The notes: a model not told the origin generated them from the sequence alone. A stretch of 64,000 bases of DNA from Aeromicrobium erythreum (GCF_001509405.1 NZ_CP011502.1:682001-746000); one strand, 5' to 3'. Counted from the stretch's first letter, positions 8,197-18,206 are shown. Numbers and translations are program-made.

Positions 8197-8234
8197 CGAC
8201 GGCCCCGTCGGGCGAGAGCCCGCCGGGGCCGTCG
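8197..8234 (+). terminator. Terminator hairpin downstream of tRNA-Tyr
   Basis: Arms CGACGGCCCCG / CGGGGCCGTCG of 11 bp enclose a 16-base loop that itself contains a short GGGC/GCCC stem; GGTTTG follows. It lies between the tRNA and the convergent hydrolase gene, so it may serve both directions. Confidence 0.8.
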
Positions 8235-8268
8235 GGTTTGTCCCCGACGTTCTCCGACGCCAGTGCCG

Positions 8269-9135
8269 TCATCGGACGTGGGCGAGCCAGAGCCTGAGGT
8301 CGTCGACGAGGAGGTCCGGTGCCTCGAGGGGCACCAGGTGCCCGGCCCCGGGGAGCGTGAACACGTCGACGGGGCCCGCGAGCCGGTCCGCGAGCTCGTC
8401 CGCCTGCTCCACCGGGAGCCACGGGTCCTGCTCACCCCAGCCGACGCGCACCGGACAGCGCGTGTGCCCGAGCCGCTCGACGACCGGCCGCGTGTGGGCG
8501 GGGCCCAGCCGTGCGACCTGTGCGTAGAAGGCGCGCTGGCCGTGCGGGGTGGTCCACGGGGCGACGAGCTCGTCGACCTGGTGGGCGTCGAGCGACCCCC
8601 GGATGGCGCCAGCCACGTACTCCCGCACGAGGGCTGCGTGGAGCGGCGCGGGCAAGGCGGCGAACACTGCCTCGTGCTCCGCGACCAGCCGGAAGAACGG
8701 CGAGCCCCACGGGTCGAGCGTCACGACGTCGAGCAGGTACAGCGACGCGAACGCCGACCCCTCGAGCAGGTGCGCTCCGAGGGCCACGGCGCCCCCGACG
8801 TCGTGCGCGACGACGTGCGGGGCCCTCAGGTCCCAGTGCTGCAGGAGCGTCACGAGCCGGCGTCGCTGCGCCTCGAGGTCGACCGCCGGGTCCTGTCCGG
8901 GGGGACCGGTGGGGATCGAGGCGCCGTAGCCGGGCATGTCCCACAGCAGCACGCGGTGGGTCGCCGCGAGCGCGTGCGCGACGGGCGCCCACACCGCCGC
9001 CGACCACGGCGTGCCGTGGCACAGGACGACGTCGCCGACGGGCTCGGTCCGCGACGGCTCGAGGACGTAGGTGGCGACGCGGACCCCGTCGAGGTCGACG
9101 TACCGCGGTGCAGGAAGACGGCCGGGAGGGGACAT
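8269..9135 (-). CDS. Alpha/beta hydrolase, haloalkane dehalogenase/epoxide hydrolase-like
   Basis: A 288-aa alpha/beta hydrolase fold protein. The oxyanion HGTPW motif is at residues 40-44. The nucleophile elbow reads AHDVGG with Asp112, which points to the haloalkane dehalogenase or epoxide hydrolase class rather than Ser esterases. The catalytic His is in GAGHLVPLE near the C-terminus. The substrate is unknown. ATG 9135 is preferred over a GTG at 9144. It is divergently transcribed from a MerR gene, and a 22-bp palindrome lies 14 bases upstream of its start, so it is a likely MerR target. Confidence 0.85.
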   Translation of the reverse strand: MSPPGRLPAPRYVDLDGVRVATYVLEPSRTEPVGDVVLCHGTPWSAAVWAPVAHALAATHRVLLWDMPGYGASIPTGPPGQDPAVDLEAQRRRLVTLLQHWDLRAPHVVAHDVGGAVALGAHLLEGSAFASLYLLDVVTLDPWGSPFFRLVAEHEAVFAALPAPLHAALVREYVAGAIRGSLDAHQVDELVAPWTTPHGQRAFYAQVARLGPAHTRPVVERLGHTRCPVRVGWGEQDPWLPVEQADELADRLAGPVDVFTLPGAGHLVPLEAPDLLVDDLRLWLAHVR

Positions 9136-9149
9136 GCGTCGCACGCTAG

Positions 9150-9171
9150 GACTTCAGGTCGACCTGAAGTC
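9150..9171. promoter_or_regulatory. Probable MerR-family operator
   Basis: GACTTCAGGTC / GACCTGAAGTC is a perfect 22-bp palindrome with no spacer, centred between the divergent hydrolase and MerR starts. Long uninterrupted dyads of this kind are typical of MerR-class sites. Confidence 0.85.
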
Positions 9172-9190
9172 AAGGTGGCACGATGGTCCC

Positions 9191-9556
9191 GTGAGAGTCG
9201 GAGCAGCCGCCGAGCGGGTCGGCGTCGCAGCCCACGTCCTGCGGCACTGGGAGGACGAGGGCGTTGTCGTGCCCGACCGCACGCCTGCCGGGCACCGCGT
9301 CTACACCGACGAGCATCTGCACCGTCTCGAGATCGTCCGGTCGTGCCAGCGCGTCGGCCTGCGCCTGTGGCAGATCCGGCTGGTCCTGCACCGCGACGCG
9401 GAGGGCCGGGACGACGTCATCGCGCAGCACCTCGAGCACCTGCGACGCCAGAGAGCCGAGCTCGACGCGGCCGAGGCCTTCCTCACGCACGTGCTCACGT
9501 GCGAGCACGACCTGATGAGCCGGTGCGAGCGCTGCTCGGCCTTTCCGTCCGACTGA
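9191..9556 (+). CDS. MerR-family transcriptional regulator
   Basis: A 121-aa MerR-type regulator starting at GTG 9191. The N-terminal winged helix is clear (VGAAAERVGVAAHVLRHWEDEGVV, then GHRVYTDEHLHRLEIVRSCQRVGL), followed by a dimerisation helix. The short C-terminus contains HVLTCEHDLMSRCERC, a C-x8-C-x2-C arrangement that could bind metal or sense redox state. MerR proteins twist DNA at an over-long spacer to activate promoters; the 22-bp palindrome 20 bases upstream is the likely site. The divergent hydrolase is the most obvious target. The effector is not known. Confidence 0.9.
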   Translation: MRVGAAAERVGVAAHVLRHWEDEGVVVPDRTPAGHRVYTDEHLHRLEIVRSCQRVGLRLWQIRLVLHRDAEGRDDVIAQHLEHLRRQRAELDAAEAFLTHVLTCEHDLMSRCERCSAFPSD

Positions 9557-9657
9557 CCGCCGCGCGGCCGTGTACCCACGACGGCCCTCGTCACGCGTGC
9601 GAGTTCGTCACCCGACGTCGAGGGGCGGCCTCGCCCGACCCGACCTACCGTCGATCC

Positions 9658-11283
9658 ATGACGGGGACGACGCGCTGCAGCCACGACGACATCGCTCGGC
9701 TGTTCGGGGTGGAACGGCTCGAGGACTGGCAGGCCGAGGCGATCGACGCGGCGTGCTCGGGGCGGGACACGGTCGTGCTCGCGCCGACGGGGTCGGGCAA
9801 GTCGCTGGTCTACCTCGTCGCCGGACGGTGCGCGGGCGGCTGGACGCTCGTCGTCTCGCCGCTCCTGGCGCTGCAGTCGGACCAGCAGGCGCACGCCGAG
9901 GAGGCCGAGGGCGTCCGGGCCGAGTGCCTCGACGGCTCCGTGCGCAGTCGCAGGCGCCAGGCGCTGCTCGACGACGTCGCCGCGTGCTCCGTCGACTACC
10001 TCTACCTCTCGCCCGAGCAGCTCGCCAACGACGAGGTGGCCGACGCGCTCGCCGCCTGCCCGCCTGGCCTCGTCGTGGTGGACGAGGCGCACTGCGTGTC
10101 GGAGTGGGGGCACGACTTCCGGCCCGACTACCTGCGACTGGGCGAGCTCCTCACGCGGCTCGACGCCTCCGGCGGCGACGAGTCGGGGCGTGACGGGTCG
10201 GACGGTGACAGGTCGGGGCGGCCCGTCCGCCTGGCGCTGACCGCGACGGCCGCGCCGCCGGTGCTCGACTCGATCTCCGAGCGGCTCGGCATGCACGACC
10301 CGACCCTGGTCTCGACGTCGATCGTCCGGCCGACGCTGGAGCTGCGGGTGCGTCAGGCGTCCGACGACGACGCGGTGCGCCGCCAGGTGCTGGAGTGCGT
10401 CGGCGAGGGCGTGGCCCTCGTCTACACCCGGACGCGCCGAGCGGCGGAGGAGGTGGCGGACCTGCTGGTCGCCGAGGGGCGCGACGCCGTGGCGTACCAC
10501 GCGGGCCTGTCGCGCAGACGTCGTCAGGAGGTGCAGGACGCCTTCTTCGCCGACGAGGTCGAGGTGGTCGTGGCGACCTCGGCGTTCGGCATGGGCATCG
10601 ACAAGCCCGACGTCCGCTGGGTCGTGCACGCCGGTGCGCCGGCGTCCGTCGACACCTACGTGCAGGAGGCCGGACGCGCGGGCCGCGACGGGGAGCCCGC
10701 CGTCGCCACGCTCGTGCACCGTCCGGAGGACCGCGCCCTCGGACGCTTCTTCGCGGCCGCGGTGCCGAAGCGGGGCACGGTCTCGAAGGTGCTGCGGGCG
10801 GCGCGCGACGTCGGCACCGATCCGCGCGAGGTCGCGGAGTCCGCCGGGGTCGGTCGGGCCACGGCGGCGCGCGTGCTCAACCTCCTCGACCTGGACGAGA
10901 GCCTGGACGACGTGACAGCGCAGCAGCTGGTCGAGCGCGCGGAGGAACGGCGTCGGCTGGAGGAGTCGCGGGTGGAGATGGTGCGCGAGTACGCCGAGAC
11001 CCGCCGCTGCCGCTGGTCATGGGTCGCCGGGTACTTCGGCCAGCAGGCCGACGACTGCGGTGTGTGCGACCGCTGCCTCGAGGGCGTCGTCGAGTCCGCG
11101 GACGCAGGCACTCATGGCGCCCACCTGGAGCACCCGACCTTCGGCCCGGGCGCCGTCGTCGACGCCGACGCCGAGCACGTGACCGTGCTGTTCGACCACG
11201 AGGGCTACAAGACCCTCTCGCGCGACTTCGTGGAGGCGTCGCACCTGCTCGACGAGCCGGAGGCCGAGCCCGAGCCCGCGTGA
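9658..11283 (+). CDS. RecQ-family ATP-dependent DNA helicase
   Basis: A 541-aa superfamily 2 helicase. Walker A APTGSGKS is at residues 42-49, and DEAH at 142-145 is followed by CVSEWGHDFRPDY, the RecQ aromatic-rich loop. Motif VI is in YVQEAGRAGRDGEPA. A RecQ zinc-binding set is present at Cys451, Cys467, Cys470 and Cys473. The last 60 residues (HPTFGPGAVVDADAEHVTVLFDHEGYKTLSRDFV-like) form a DUF3553-type beta domain in place of an HRDC domain. It is shorter than E. coli RecQ (about 610 aa) but has all catalytic parts. It probably acts in recombination or repair. ATG 9658 is the first start that preserves the DNA-binding N-terminus. Confidence 0.92.
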   Translation: MTGTTRCSHDDIARLFGVERLEDWQAEAIDAACSGRDTVVLAPTGSGKSLVYLVAGRCAGGWTLVVSPLLALQSDQQAHAEEAEGVRAECLDGSVRSRRRQALLDDVAACSVDYLYLSPEQLANDEVADALAACPPGLVVVDEAHCVSEWGHDFRPDYLRLGELLTRLDASGGDESGRDGSDGDRSGRPVRLALTATAAPPVLDSISERLGMHDPTLVSTSIVRPTLELRVRQASDDDAVRRQVLECVGEGVALVYTRTRRAAEEVADLLVAEGRDAVAYHAGLSRRRRQEVQDAFFADEVEVVVATSAFGMGIDKPDVRWVVHAGAPASVDTYVQEAGRAGRDGEPAVATLVHRPEDRALGRFFAAAVPKRGTVSKVLRAARDVGTDPREVAESAGVGRATAARVLNLLDLDESLDDVTAQQLVERAEERRRLEESRVEMVREYAETRRCRWSWVAGYFGQQADDCGVCDRCLEGVVESADAGTHGAHLEHPTFGPGAVVDADAEHVTVLFDHEGYKTLSRDFVEASHLLDEPEAEPEPA

Positions 11284-11298
11284 GCAGTTCCCTCGTTT

Positions 11299-11347
11299 CG
11301 GAACGTCATCGCCCGTTCTCGTCCTCAGAAAGGGCGATGACGTTCCG
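11299..11347. terminator. Bidirectional terminator between recQ-like gene and ald
   Basis: Perfect 16-bp arms CGGAACGTCATCGCCC / GGGCGATGACGTTCCG flank a 17-base loop, with imperfect pairing extending further outward on both sides. It lies between two convergent genes and can serve both. Confidence 0.88.
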
Positions 11348-11360
11348 CAACGGGGGAGGT

Positions 11361-12476
11361 CTAGGCCAGCGCCTCCTCGAGCGACGCCGGGGTGAGTCCG
11401 TGCGCCTCGGCCACGGGGGTGTTGGTGACCGAGCCGGCGTGGGTGTTGAGGCCCTTGGCCAGGCTCGCGTCGGCGCGCAGGGCCTCGCGCCAGCCCCGGT
11501 CGGCGAGCGCCACCGTGTACGGCAGCGTCGCGTTGGTCAGCGCGTAGGTCGACGTGTGCGGGACGGCGCCGGGCATGTTCGCCACGCAGTAGAACGTCGA
11601 GCCGTGCACCGTGAACGTGGGGTCGTCGTGCGTGGTCGGTCGGGTGTCCTCGAAGCAGCCGCCCTGGTCGACGGCGATGTCGACGAGCACCGACCCCGGC
11701 TTCATCTGCGCGACGAGGTCGTTGCTCACCAGCTTCGGGGCGGCCGCGCCGGCGACCAGCACCGCGCCGATGACCAGGTCGGCCTGGCGGACCTGCTCCT
11801 CCAGGACGTAGGTCGACGACGCGAGCCCGTGCACCTGGTTGTTGTAGCGCCAGAACGACATGCGCAGCTTCTCGAGGTCGGTGTCGAGGAGGGTGACGTC
11901 GGCGCCCATGCCGAGCGCGATGTTGGCGGCGTTCTGGCCGGAGACGCCCGCGCCGATGATCACCACCTTGGCGTTGGCGACACCGCCCACGCCACCGAGC
12001 AGCACGCCGCGTCCGCCCTGCGCCTTGAGCAGCGAGTGCGCGCCGACCTGCGGCGCGAGGCATCCGGCCACCTCCGACATCGGGTACAGCAGCGGGAGGC
12101 CGCCGCTCGGCAGCTGCACGGTCTCGTAGGCGATGCCGGTGGTGCCGGCGTCGACGAGCGCCTCGGTGAGGGGGCGGTCGGCCGCGAGGTGCAGGTAGGT
12201 GAAGAGGGTCAGGTCGTCGCGCAGCAGCGGGTACTCCGACGCGACCGGCTCCTTGACCTTGAGCACCATCTCGGCCTCGCCCCACACGTCCTCCGCACGG
12301 TCGAGGAGGCGTGCGCCCGCCCGCTCGTACTCCTCGTCGGTGATGGACGAGCCGAGACCCGCGCCTTTCTGCACGTGCACGTCGTGCCCGTGGGCCACGA
12401 GCTCGTGGACGCCCACGGGCGTGAGGGCCACGCGGTACTCGTGGTTCTTGACTTCCTTCGGCACTCCGACGCGCAT
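11361..12476 (-). CDS. ald: Alanine dehydrogenase
   Basis: L-alanine dehydrogenase (371 aa) catalyses NAD-dependent reversible deamination of alanine to pyruvate and ammonium in the cytoplasm. It begins MRVGVPKEVKNHEYRVALTP, the family N-terminus, and has VLKVKEP (catalytic Lys), FTYLHLAAD (catalytic His) and the NAD-binding GAGVSGQNAANIA. Length matches the family. ATG 12476 is chosen because the family starts there; a longer frame upstream is not supported. The divergent Lrp/AsnC gene and the inverted repeat between them indicate AldR-type control. Confidence 0.97.
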   Translation of the reverse strand: MRVGVPKEVKNHEYRVALTPVGVHELVAHGHDVHVQKGAGLGSSITDEEYERAGARLLDRAEDVWGEAEMVLKVKEPVASEYPLLRDDLTLFTYLHLAADRPLTEALVDAGTTGIAYETVQLPSGGLPLLYPMSEVAGCLAPQVGAHSLLKAQGGRGVLLGGVGGVANAKVVIIGAGVSGQNAANIALGMGADVTLLDTDLEKLRMSFWRYNNQVHGLASSTYVLEEQVRQADLVIGAVLVAGAAAPKLVSNDLVAQMKPGSVLVDIAVDQGGCFEDTRPTTHDDPTFTVHGSTFYCVANMPGAVPHTSTYALTNATLPYTVALADRGWREALRADASLAKGLNTHAGSVTNTPVAEAHGLTPASLEEALA

Positions 12477-12483
12477 GGCACTC

Positions 12484-12558
12484 CTCGACGATCGACTGGT
12501 GGTGACCATCCTGGGGATTCCTGTCCCGTGCCGGAGAAAAGTCCGCACGATCGTCGAG
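12484..12558. promoter_or_regulatory. Inverted 11-bp sites between ald and aldR
   Basis: CTCGACGATCG at 12484-12494 and its exact reverse complement CGATCGTCGAG at 12548-12558 are 53 bases apart in the 113-base ald/aldR gap. Spaced operators bridged by Lrp-type octamers would explain this, as reported for mycobacterial AldR. The individual promoter boxes are not clear. Confidence 0.7.
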
Positions 12559-12589
12559 ATGGGGCGCCGATGCCGACTATCGTTCGTCC

Positions 12590-13123
12590 ATGGCTGGTGT
12601 CCCGGGCGGTCCGTCGAACGGCTCGGGCACGGGCGCGCCCGGCTCGCGAGCCATCACGCTCGACGACATCGACCGTCGTCTTCTCGACGTGCTCGCCGAC
12701 GACGCCCGCGTTCCGAACAACGTGCTCGCCGAGCGGGTCGGCATCGCGCCGTCGACGTGCTCGCTGCGTCTGCGCCGCCTGGTGTCGAGCGGGGTGGTCC
12801 GCGGCTTCCACGCCGACCTCGACCCGGCCGCCGTCGGTCGGCCGATCCAGGCGATGATCGCCGTGCGGCTGCAGCCGGCGGCCCGCGCCGACATCGGGAC
12901 GGTCGCGCCCCGGCTCGCCGCCCTCCCCGGCGTGCTCAACGTCTTCTTCCTCTCCGGCGACGACGACTTCCTCATCCAGGTGGCGCTCCCGTCGCCGGAC
13001 GCCCTGCGCGCCTTCGTCATCGACCACCTCAGCGCCTCGCGGGAGTTCACGTCGACCGAGACGAGCCTGGTCTTCGAGCACGTGCGCGGGTCGGCATCGA
13101 CGTGGGACGTCCGTCCGGCCTGA
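12590..13123 (+). CDS. aldR: Lrp/AsnC-family regulator, likely AldR
   Basis: A 177-aa Lrp/AsnC-family protein. Residues about 1-22 are a Gly/Ser-rich tail. Next is the DNA-binding domain (LDDIDRRLLDVLADDARVPNNVLAERVGIAPSTCSLRLRRL), then a RAM/AsnC amino-acid-binding domain (about residues 85-165). It is divergent from ald, the same arrangement as mycobacterial aldR-ald, where AldR activates ald with alanine. Function is inferred from family and position; the paired 11-bp repeat upstream supports it. Confidence 0.88.
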   Translation: MAGVPGGPSNGSGTGAPGSRAITLDDIDRRLLDVLADDARVPNNVLAERVGIAPSTCSLRLRRLVSSGVVRGFHADLDPAAVGRPIQAMIAVRLQPAARADIGTVAPRLAALPGVLNVFFLSGDDDFLIQVALPSPDALRAFVIDHLSASREFTSTETSLVFEHVRGSASTWDVRPA

Positions 13124-13426
13124 GGTCCTCGACGGTGGGGCACATGGCCCCGGCTCCGGATACTGGTGACGACGGTGCGAGGTGGACGTCGCCCCACGCT
13201 CAGCTGGCCGACTGGACGGTAAGGGTTGCCACGGGTCCCGCGAGGGAGAAGGTTCCAGAAGTAGACCCCGGGCCTCCGCCAGCCATCCGTCCCATCGACT
13301 GGGCCGAAACGCGCACCCCGGGATTCGCCGGACCTTCGTCCGTTCGGCCACGCTCGGACCCCTGGCGGCGGTAGACATCCGCTGAGGACCGCGACCGTCG
13401 CGCTCCCGTGACGAGAGGTGTCGACG
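13124..13426 (+). other. 303-base gap with no recognised gene
   Basis: No convincing ORF, tRNA or named riboswitch is seen on either strand. The sequence is GC-rich with several short self-complementary patches (for example GGACCTTCGTCC at about 13339-13350). The last 15 bases supply the GAGAGG ribosome binding site for the DUF4177 gene. It may hold the promoter and leader of that gene. Confidence 0.5.
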
Positions 13427-13630
13427 ATGAACTACGTGGTCCTGCAGGTGACGCTCAAGGAGAAGCTGCTCAGCTCGAGGTCGGGGAACCTCGCCGAGCT
13501 CGAGAACGCGATCAACGCGCAGGCCGCGAAGGGCTACCGCCTGCACACGATCACCACCGCCTCCGCCGCGAGCGGTGGTTTCGGTGGTGGCGACCGCATC
13601 CAGGCGACGATGGTGTTCGAGAAGCTCTGA
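13427..13630 (+). CDS. DUF4177 small protein
   Basis: A 67-aa protein matching DUF4177: MNYVVLQVTLKEKLLSSRSG, then ELENAINAQAAKGYRLHTITTA, then a Gly-rich strand and TMVFEKL. The domain is a small alpha/beta unit of unknown function found alone in many actinobacteria. ATG 13427 is preceded by GAGAGG at 8 bases. It is monocistronic. Confidence 0.88.
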   Translation: MNYVVLQVTLKEKLLSSRSGNLAELENAINAQAAKGYRLHTITTASAASGGFGGGDRIQATMVFEKL

Positions 13631-13690
13631 TCGCGGCGTCGGTCCGCCGGTCCGACTCGTCGGCCTGCAGTCGGACGTCCGCCGACCCGC

Positions 13691-13933
13691 CTACCCGCCG
13701 CGCTGCTGGGTGGCGACGGTGAGCGACTCCGCCTCGTCCTCCAGCACGTAATCGTCCGGGTCGTCGCCGACCCGGTCGCGCAGGTCGGCGGCGGAGACGA
13801 TCTCGAGGGCTCCCTCGTCGTCACCCCCGTCCACGACCCTGACCTCGCCCTCGACGAGCCCGAGGAAGCAGTCGGGTGACGCGGCGAGGAGGTTGCGGAG
13901 GTGGCGTGGGGTGACGGTCTGCGGTTCGCTCAT
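13691..13933 (-). CDS. Hypothetical acidic protein
   Basis: An 80-aa soluble protein of unknown function, rich in Asp/Glu (DGGDDEGALEIVSAADLRDRVGDDPDDYVLEDEAE). ATG 13933 is chosen as the first plausible start; the ribosome binding site is weak (GGGGA). It lies 40 bases before the SSADH stop on the same strand and may be an independent gene. Codon use fits neighbours, but coding status is less certain than for others. Confidence 0.55.
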   Translation of the reverse strand: MSEPQTVTPRHLRNLLAASPDCFLGLVEGEVRVVDGGDDEGALEIVSAADLRDRVGDDPDDYVLEDEAESLTVATQQRGG

Positions 13934-13973
13934 GCCTGCATCGTTCCCCGCCACGCCCGCGTGAATCGTCGGG

Positions 13974-15460
13974 TCAGCCCGGCCAGTCGACGCTGAGGTA
14001 CTGCGTCTCGGTGTACTCCGCCAGGCCCTCGCGGGCGCCCTCGCGGCCGAGGCCGCTCTGCTTCACCCCGCCGAACGGGGCGGAGGGGTCGGAGACGAGC
14101 CCGCGGTTCACGCCGACCATGCCGGCGTCGAACGCCTCCCCGAGGCGGATCGCTCGCTGCAGGTCGCGGGAGAAGACGTAGGAGGCCAGCCCCATCTCGC
14201 TCGCGTTCACGAGGGCGAGCAGCTCCTCGTCGGTGCGCCACGTGACGATCGGCGCGACCGGCCCGAACAGCTCGTGGTCGAGGATCGCGGCGTCGGCGGG
14301 GACGTCGACCAGCACGGTCGGCGCGAAGAAGTGGCCCGGCGCATCGGGGACGGGCGCTTGGTGGCTGATCCGGGCCCCGGCGACCACGGCGTCGCCGACC
14401 ACGTCGGCGAGCGTCTCGACGGCGGCTGCGGAGATCAGCGGGCCGACCGCCGCGCCCGACCGTGCCGGACCGACCGTCAGCTGCTCGACCTCGGCTCCGA
14501 AGCGCTCGACGAACGCGTCGACGACGTCGGCGTGCACGTAGAACCGGTTGGCGGCCGTGCAGGCCTGCCCGCCGCCGCGGAACTTGGCGACCATCGCCCC
14601 GGCCACGGCGGCGTCGAGGTCGGCGTCGTCGGCCACGACGAACGGTGCGTTGCCGCCCAGCTCCATCGAGGCGTTGACGACACGCTCCGCCGCCTGGCCC
14701 AGGAGGATGGAGCCCACCCGGGTGGACCCGGTGAACGAGATCTTGCGGACGCGCGGGTCGCCGAGCCAGTGGCCGACGACGCCTGCCGCGTCGGTGGTGG
14801 GCACGACGTTGACGACGCCGTCGGGCACGCCGGCCTCCGCGAGCAGGCGGGCGACCGCCAGCGCGGTCAGCGGCGTCTCGGCCGCCGGCTTGAGCACCAC
14901 GGTGCACCCGGCGGCGAGCGCGGGCGCGATCTTCCGGGTGGCCATCGCCGCGGGGAAGTTCCAGGGCGTCACCAGCGCAGCCACGCCGACCGGGCGGTGC
15001 GTGACGATCGTGCGCGTGCCGCCGGCGGGGGAGGAGCCGTAGTCGCCGTGGGGGCGCACGGCCTCCTCGGCGAACCAGCGGAAGAACTCGGCCGCGTACA
15101 CGACCTCGCCGCGTGCGTCGGCGAGCGACTTCCCGTTCTCGAGGACGATCAGCGCGGCGAGGCGGTCGACGTCGCCGTGCATCAGCTCGAACGCACGGTG
15201 CAGCACGACCGACCGCTCGCGCGGTGCCGTCCGGCGCCAGGTGGCGAAGGCGGCCTCCGCCGCGTCGACCGCGGCCGTAGCGTCGGCGAGGTCGCCGTCG
15301 GACACCTGCGCCACGACCGTCAGGTCGGCCGGGTCGACGACGTCGAAGGTGCCGTTGCCGCCCTTGCGCCACTGCCCGCCGACCAGCACGCCGCTGCCGG
15401 GATCGATCAGGTGCAGGTCGAGGTCGGACAGGTCGGACTCGGGTACGGCGGCACGGGTGC

Positions 15461-15464
<4 letters not shown>
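13974..15464 (-). CDS. gabD: Succinate-semialdehyde dehydrogenase
   Basis: This aldehyde dehydrogenase (496 aa) most likely oxidises succinate semialdehyde to succinate, the last step of the GABA shunt. Family motifs are present: ALVTPWNFPAAMATRKIAPA, the nucleotide-binding FTGSTRVGS, catalytic Glu in MELGGNAPF and catalytic Cys in GGGQACTAANRF. The C-terminal PFGGVKQSGLGREGAREGLAEY is typical of GabD. The GTG start overlaps the upstream dehydrogenase stop by four bases (GTGA). It is the third gene of a gabT-gdh-gabD operon. Substrate is inferred from motif class and operon context. Confidence 0.9.
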
Positions 15465-16705
<1,241 letters not shown>

Positions 16706-16728
16706 GGGGTGCTCCTCGGTCGGTGTGG

Positions 16729-18066
16729 TCACTGGGCCGCGCCCACCAGCGTGGAGGCGAAGGCCGCCTCGAGCACGTCGAGACCCTCGCCGAGGAGCGT
16801 GTCGTCGATGGCCAGCGGCGGCAGGAGGCGCAGCACGTTGCCGTAGGTGCCGCAGGTGAGCACGATGACGCCCTCGGCGTGCGCCGCCGCCGACACCGCG
16901 CGGGCGAGGTCGGGGTCGGGGTCGGTGGTGCCCGGGCGGACGAGCTCGACGGCGATCATCGCACCGCGTCCACGCACGTCGCCCACGCGTGCGTCGCGCG
17001 CCTGCAGGGCGTGCAGGCGCTCCTTCAGGAAGGCCTCCACCGCACGGGCCCGCTCGACCAGGCCGTCCTGCTCGACGGTCTCGATCGCGGCGAGCGCCGC
17101 AGCGCACGCGAGCGGGTTGCCGCCGTACGTGCCGCCGAGGCCGCCGGCGTGCGGTGCGTCCATGATCTCGGCGCGGCCGGTCACGGCCGAGAGCGGCAGA
17201 CCGCCCGCGATGCCCTTGGCGGTCACGACGAGGTCGGGCACGACCCCCTCGCGGTCGCAGGCGAAGAGGTCGCCCGTGCGGGCGAAGCCGGTCTGCACCT
17301 CGTCGGCCACGAACACGACGCCGTTCTCGCGGCACCAGGCGGCCAGGGCGGGCAGGAAGCCCGGGGCGGGCTCGATGAACCCGCCCTCGCCCTGGATGGG
17401 CTCGACGACGACCGCGGCCACGTTGACGGCGCCGACCTGCTTCTCGACCACGTCGAGTGCGCGGGCCGCGGCAGTCGCACCGTCGAGGCCGCCGTCGCGG
17501 AACGGGTACGACAGAGGAGCCCGGTACACCTCGGACGCGAACGGCCCGAAGCCCTGCTTGTACGGCATCGACTTCGCCGTCATGGCCATCGTCAGGTTCG
17601 TCCGGCCGTGGTAGGCGTGGTCGAAGACCACCACCGCCTGGCGGCCGGTGTGCGCGCGCGCGATCTTCACCGCGTTCTCGACGGCCTCGGCGCCGGAGTT
17701 GAACAGCGCGGTGCGCTTCTCGTGGTCACCGGGGGTGAGCCGGTTGAGGGCCTCGGCGACGGCGACGTAGCCCTCGTAGGGGGTCACCATGAAGCACGTG
17801 TGGGTGAACGCGGCGACCTGCTCCTGCACGGCCGCGACTACCCGCGGCGCACTGTTGCCGACCGTCGTCACGGCGATGCCCGACCCGAGGTCGATGAGGC
17901 TGTTGCCGTCGACGTCGACGACGACGCCCCCGCCGGCCTGGGCCGCGAAGACCGGCATCGTCGTGCCCACGCCGCCCGCGACGGCCGCGCTCTTGCGGGC
18001 CATCAGCTCCTGCGACCGAGGTCCGGGGAGCGGGGTGGTGAGGTGACGTCTCTGGGGCACGGACAT
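16729..18066 (-). CDS. gabT: 4-Aminobutyrate-2-oxoglutarate transaminase
   Basis: A class III PLP aminotransferase (445 aa) that moves the amino group of GABA to 2-oxoglutarate. The chain has VDVDGNSLIDLGSGIAVTTVGN near the N-terminus, FVADEVQTGFARTG (Asp holding PLP) and VVTAKGIAGGLPLSAV (Schiff-base Lys). Length and motifs fit GabT closely. ATG 18066 is preceded by GAGAGGAC, and its N-terminus fits the family. It is first in a gabT-gdh-gabD operon and divergent from a LysR gene that probably controls it. Confidence 0.93.
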   Translation of the reverse strand: MSVPQRRHLTTPLPGPRSQELMARKSAAVAGGVGTTMPVFAAQAGGGVVVDVDGNSLIDLGSGIAVTTVGNSAPRVVAAVQEQVAAFTHTCFMVTPYEGYVAVAEALNRLTPGDHEKRTALFNSGAEAVENAVKIARAHTGRQAVVVFDHAYHGRTNLTMAMTAKSMPYKQGFGPFASEVYRAPLSYPFRDGGLDGATAAARALDVVEKQVGAVNVAAVVVEPIQGEGGFIEPAPGFLPALAAWCRENGVVFVADEVQTGFARTGDLFACDREGVVPDLVVTAKGIAGGLPLSAVTGRAEIMDAPHAGGLGGTYGGNPLACAAALAAIETVEQDGLVERARAVEAFLKERLHALQARDARVGDVRGRGAMIAVELVRPGTTDPDPDLARAVSAAAHAEGVIVLTCGTYGNVLRLLPPLAIDDTLLGEGLDVLEAAFASTLVGAAQ

Positions 18067-18180
18067 GGCGGGTCCTCTCGCGGTCGGCCTGACGGGTCCA
18101 GGCGTGCTGCCGTAGCTGCGGCGTGCCCAGTCTCGCCCCGTCCCACCCATGCCGTCCAATGCCGATCGACGATCACATCC

Positions 18181-18195
18181 ATGCATCCAGTGCAT
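18181..18195. promoter_or_regulatory. LysR-type dyad between gabT and the LysR gene
   Basis: ATGCA-TCCAG-TGCAT is a 15-bp interrupted palindrome that contains T-N11-A, the LysR consensus. It is 11 bases upstream of the LysR ATG, and a CATAAAAT box lies partly within it. Confidence 0.75.
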
Positions 18196-18206
18196 AAAAT
18201 GGCGCC

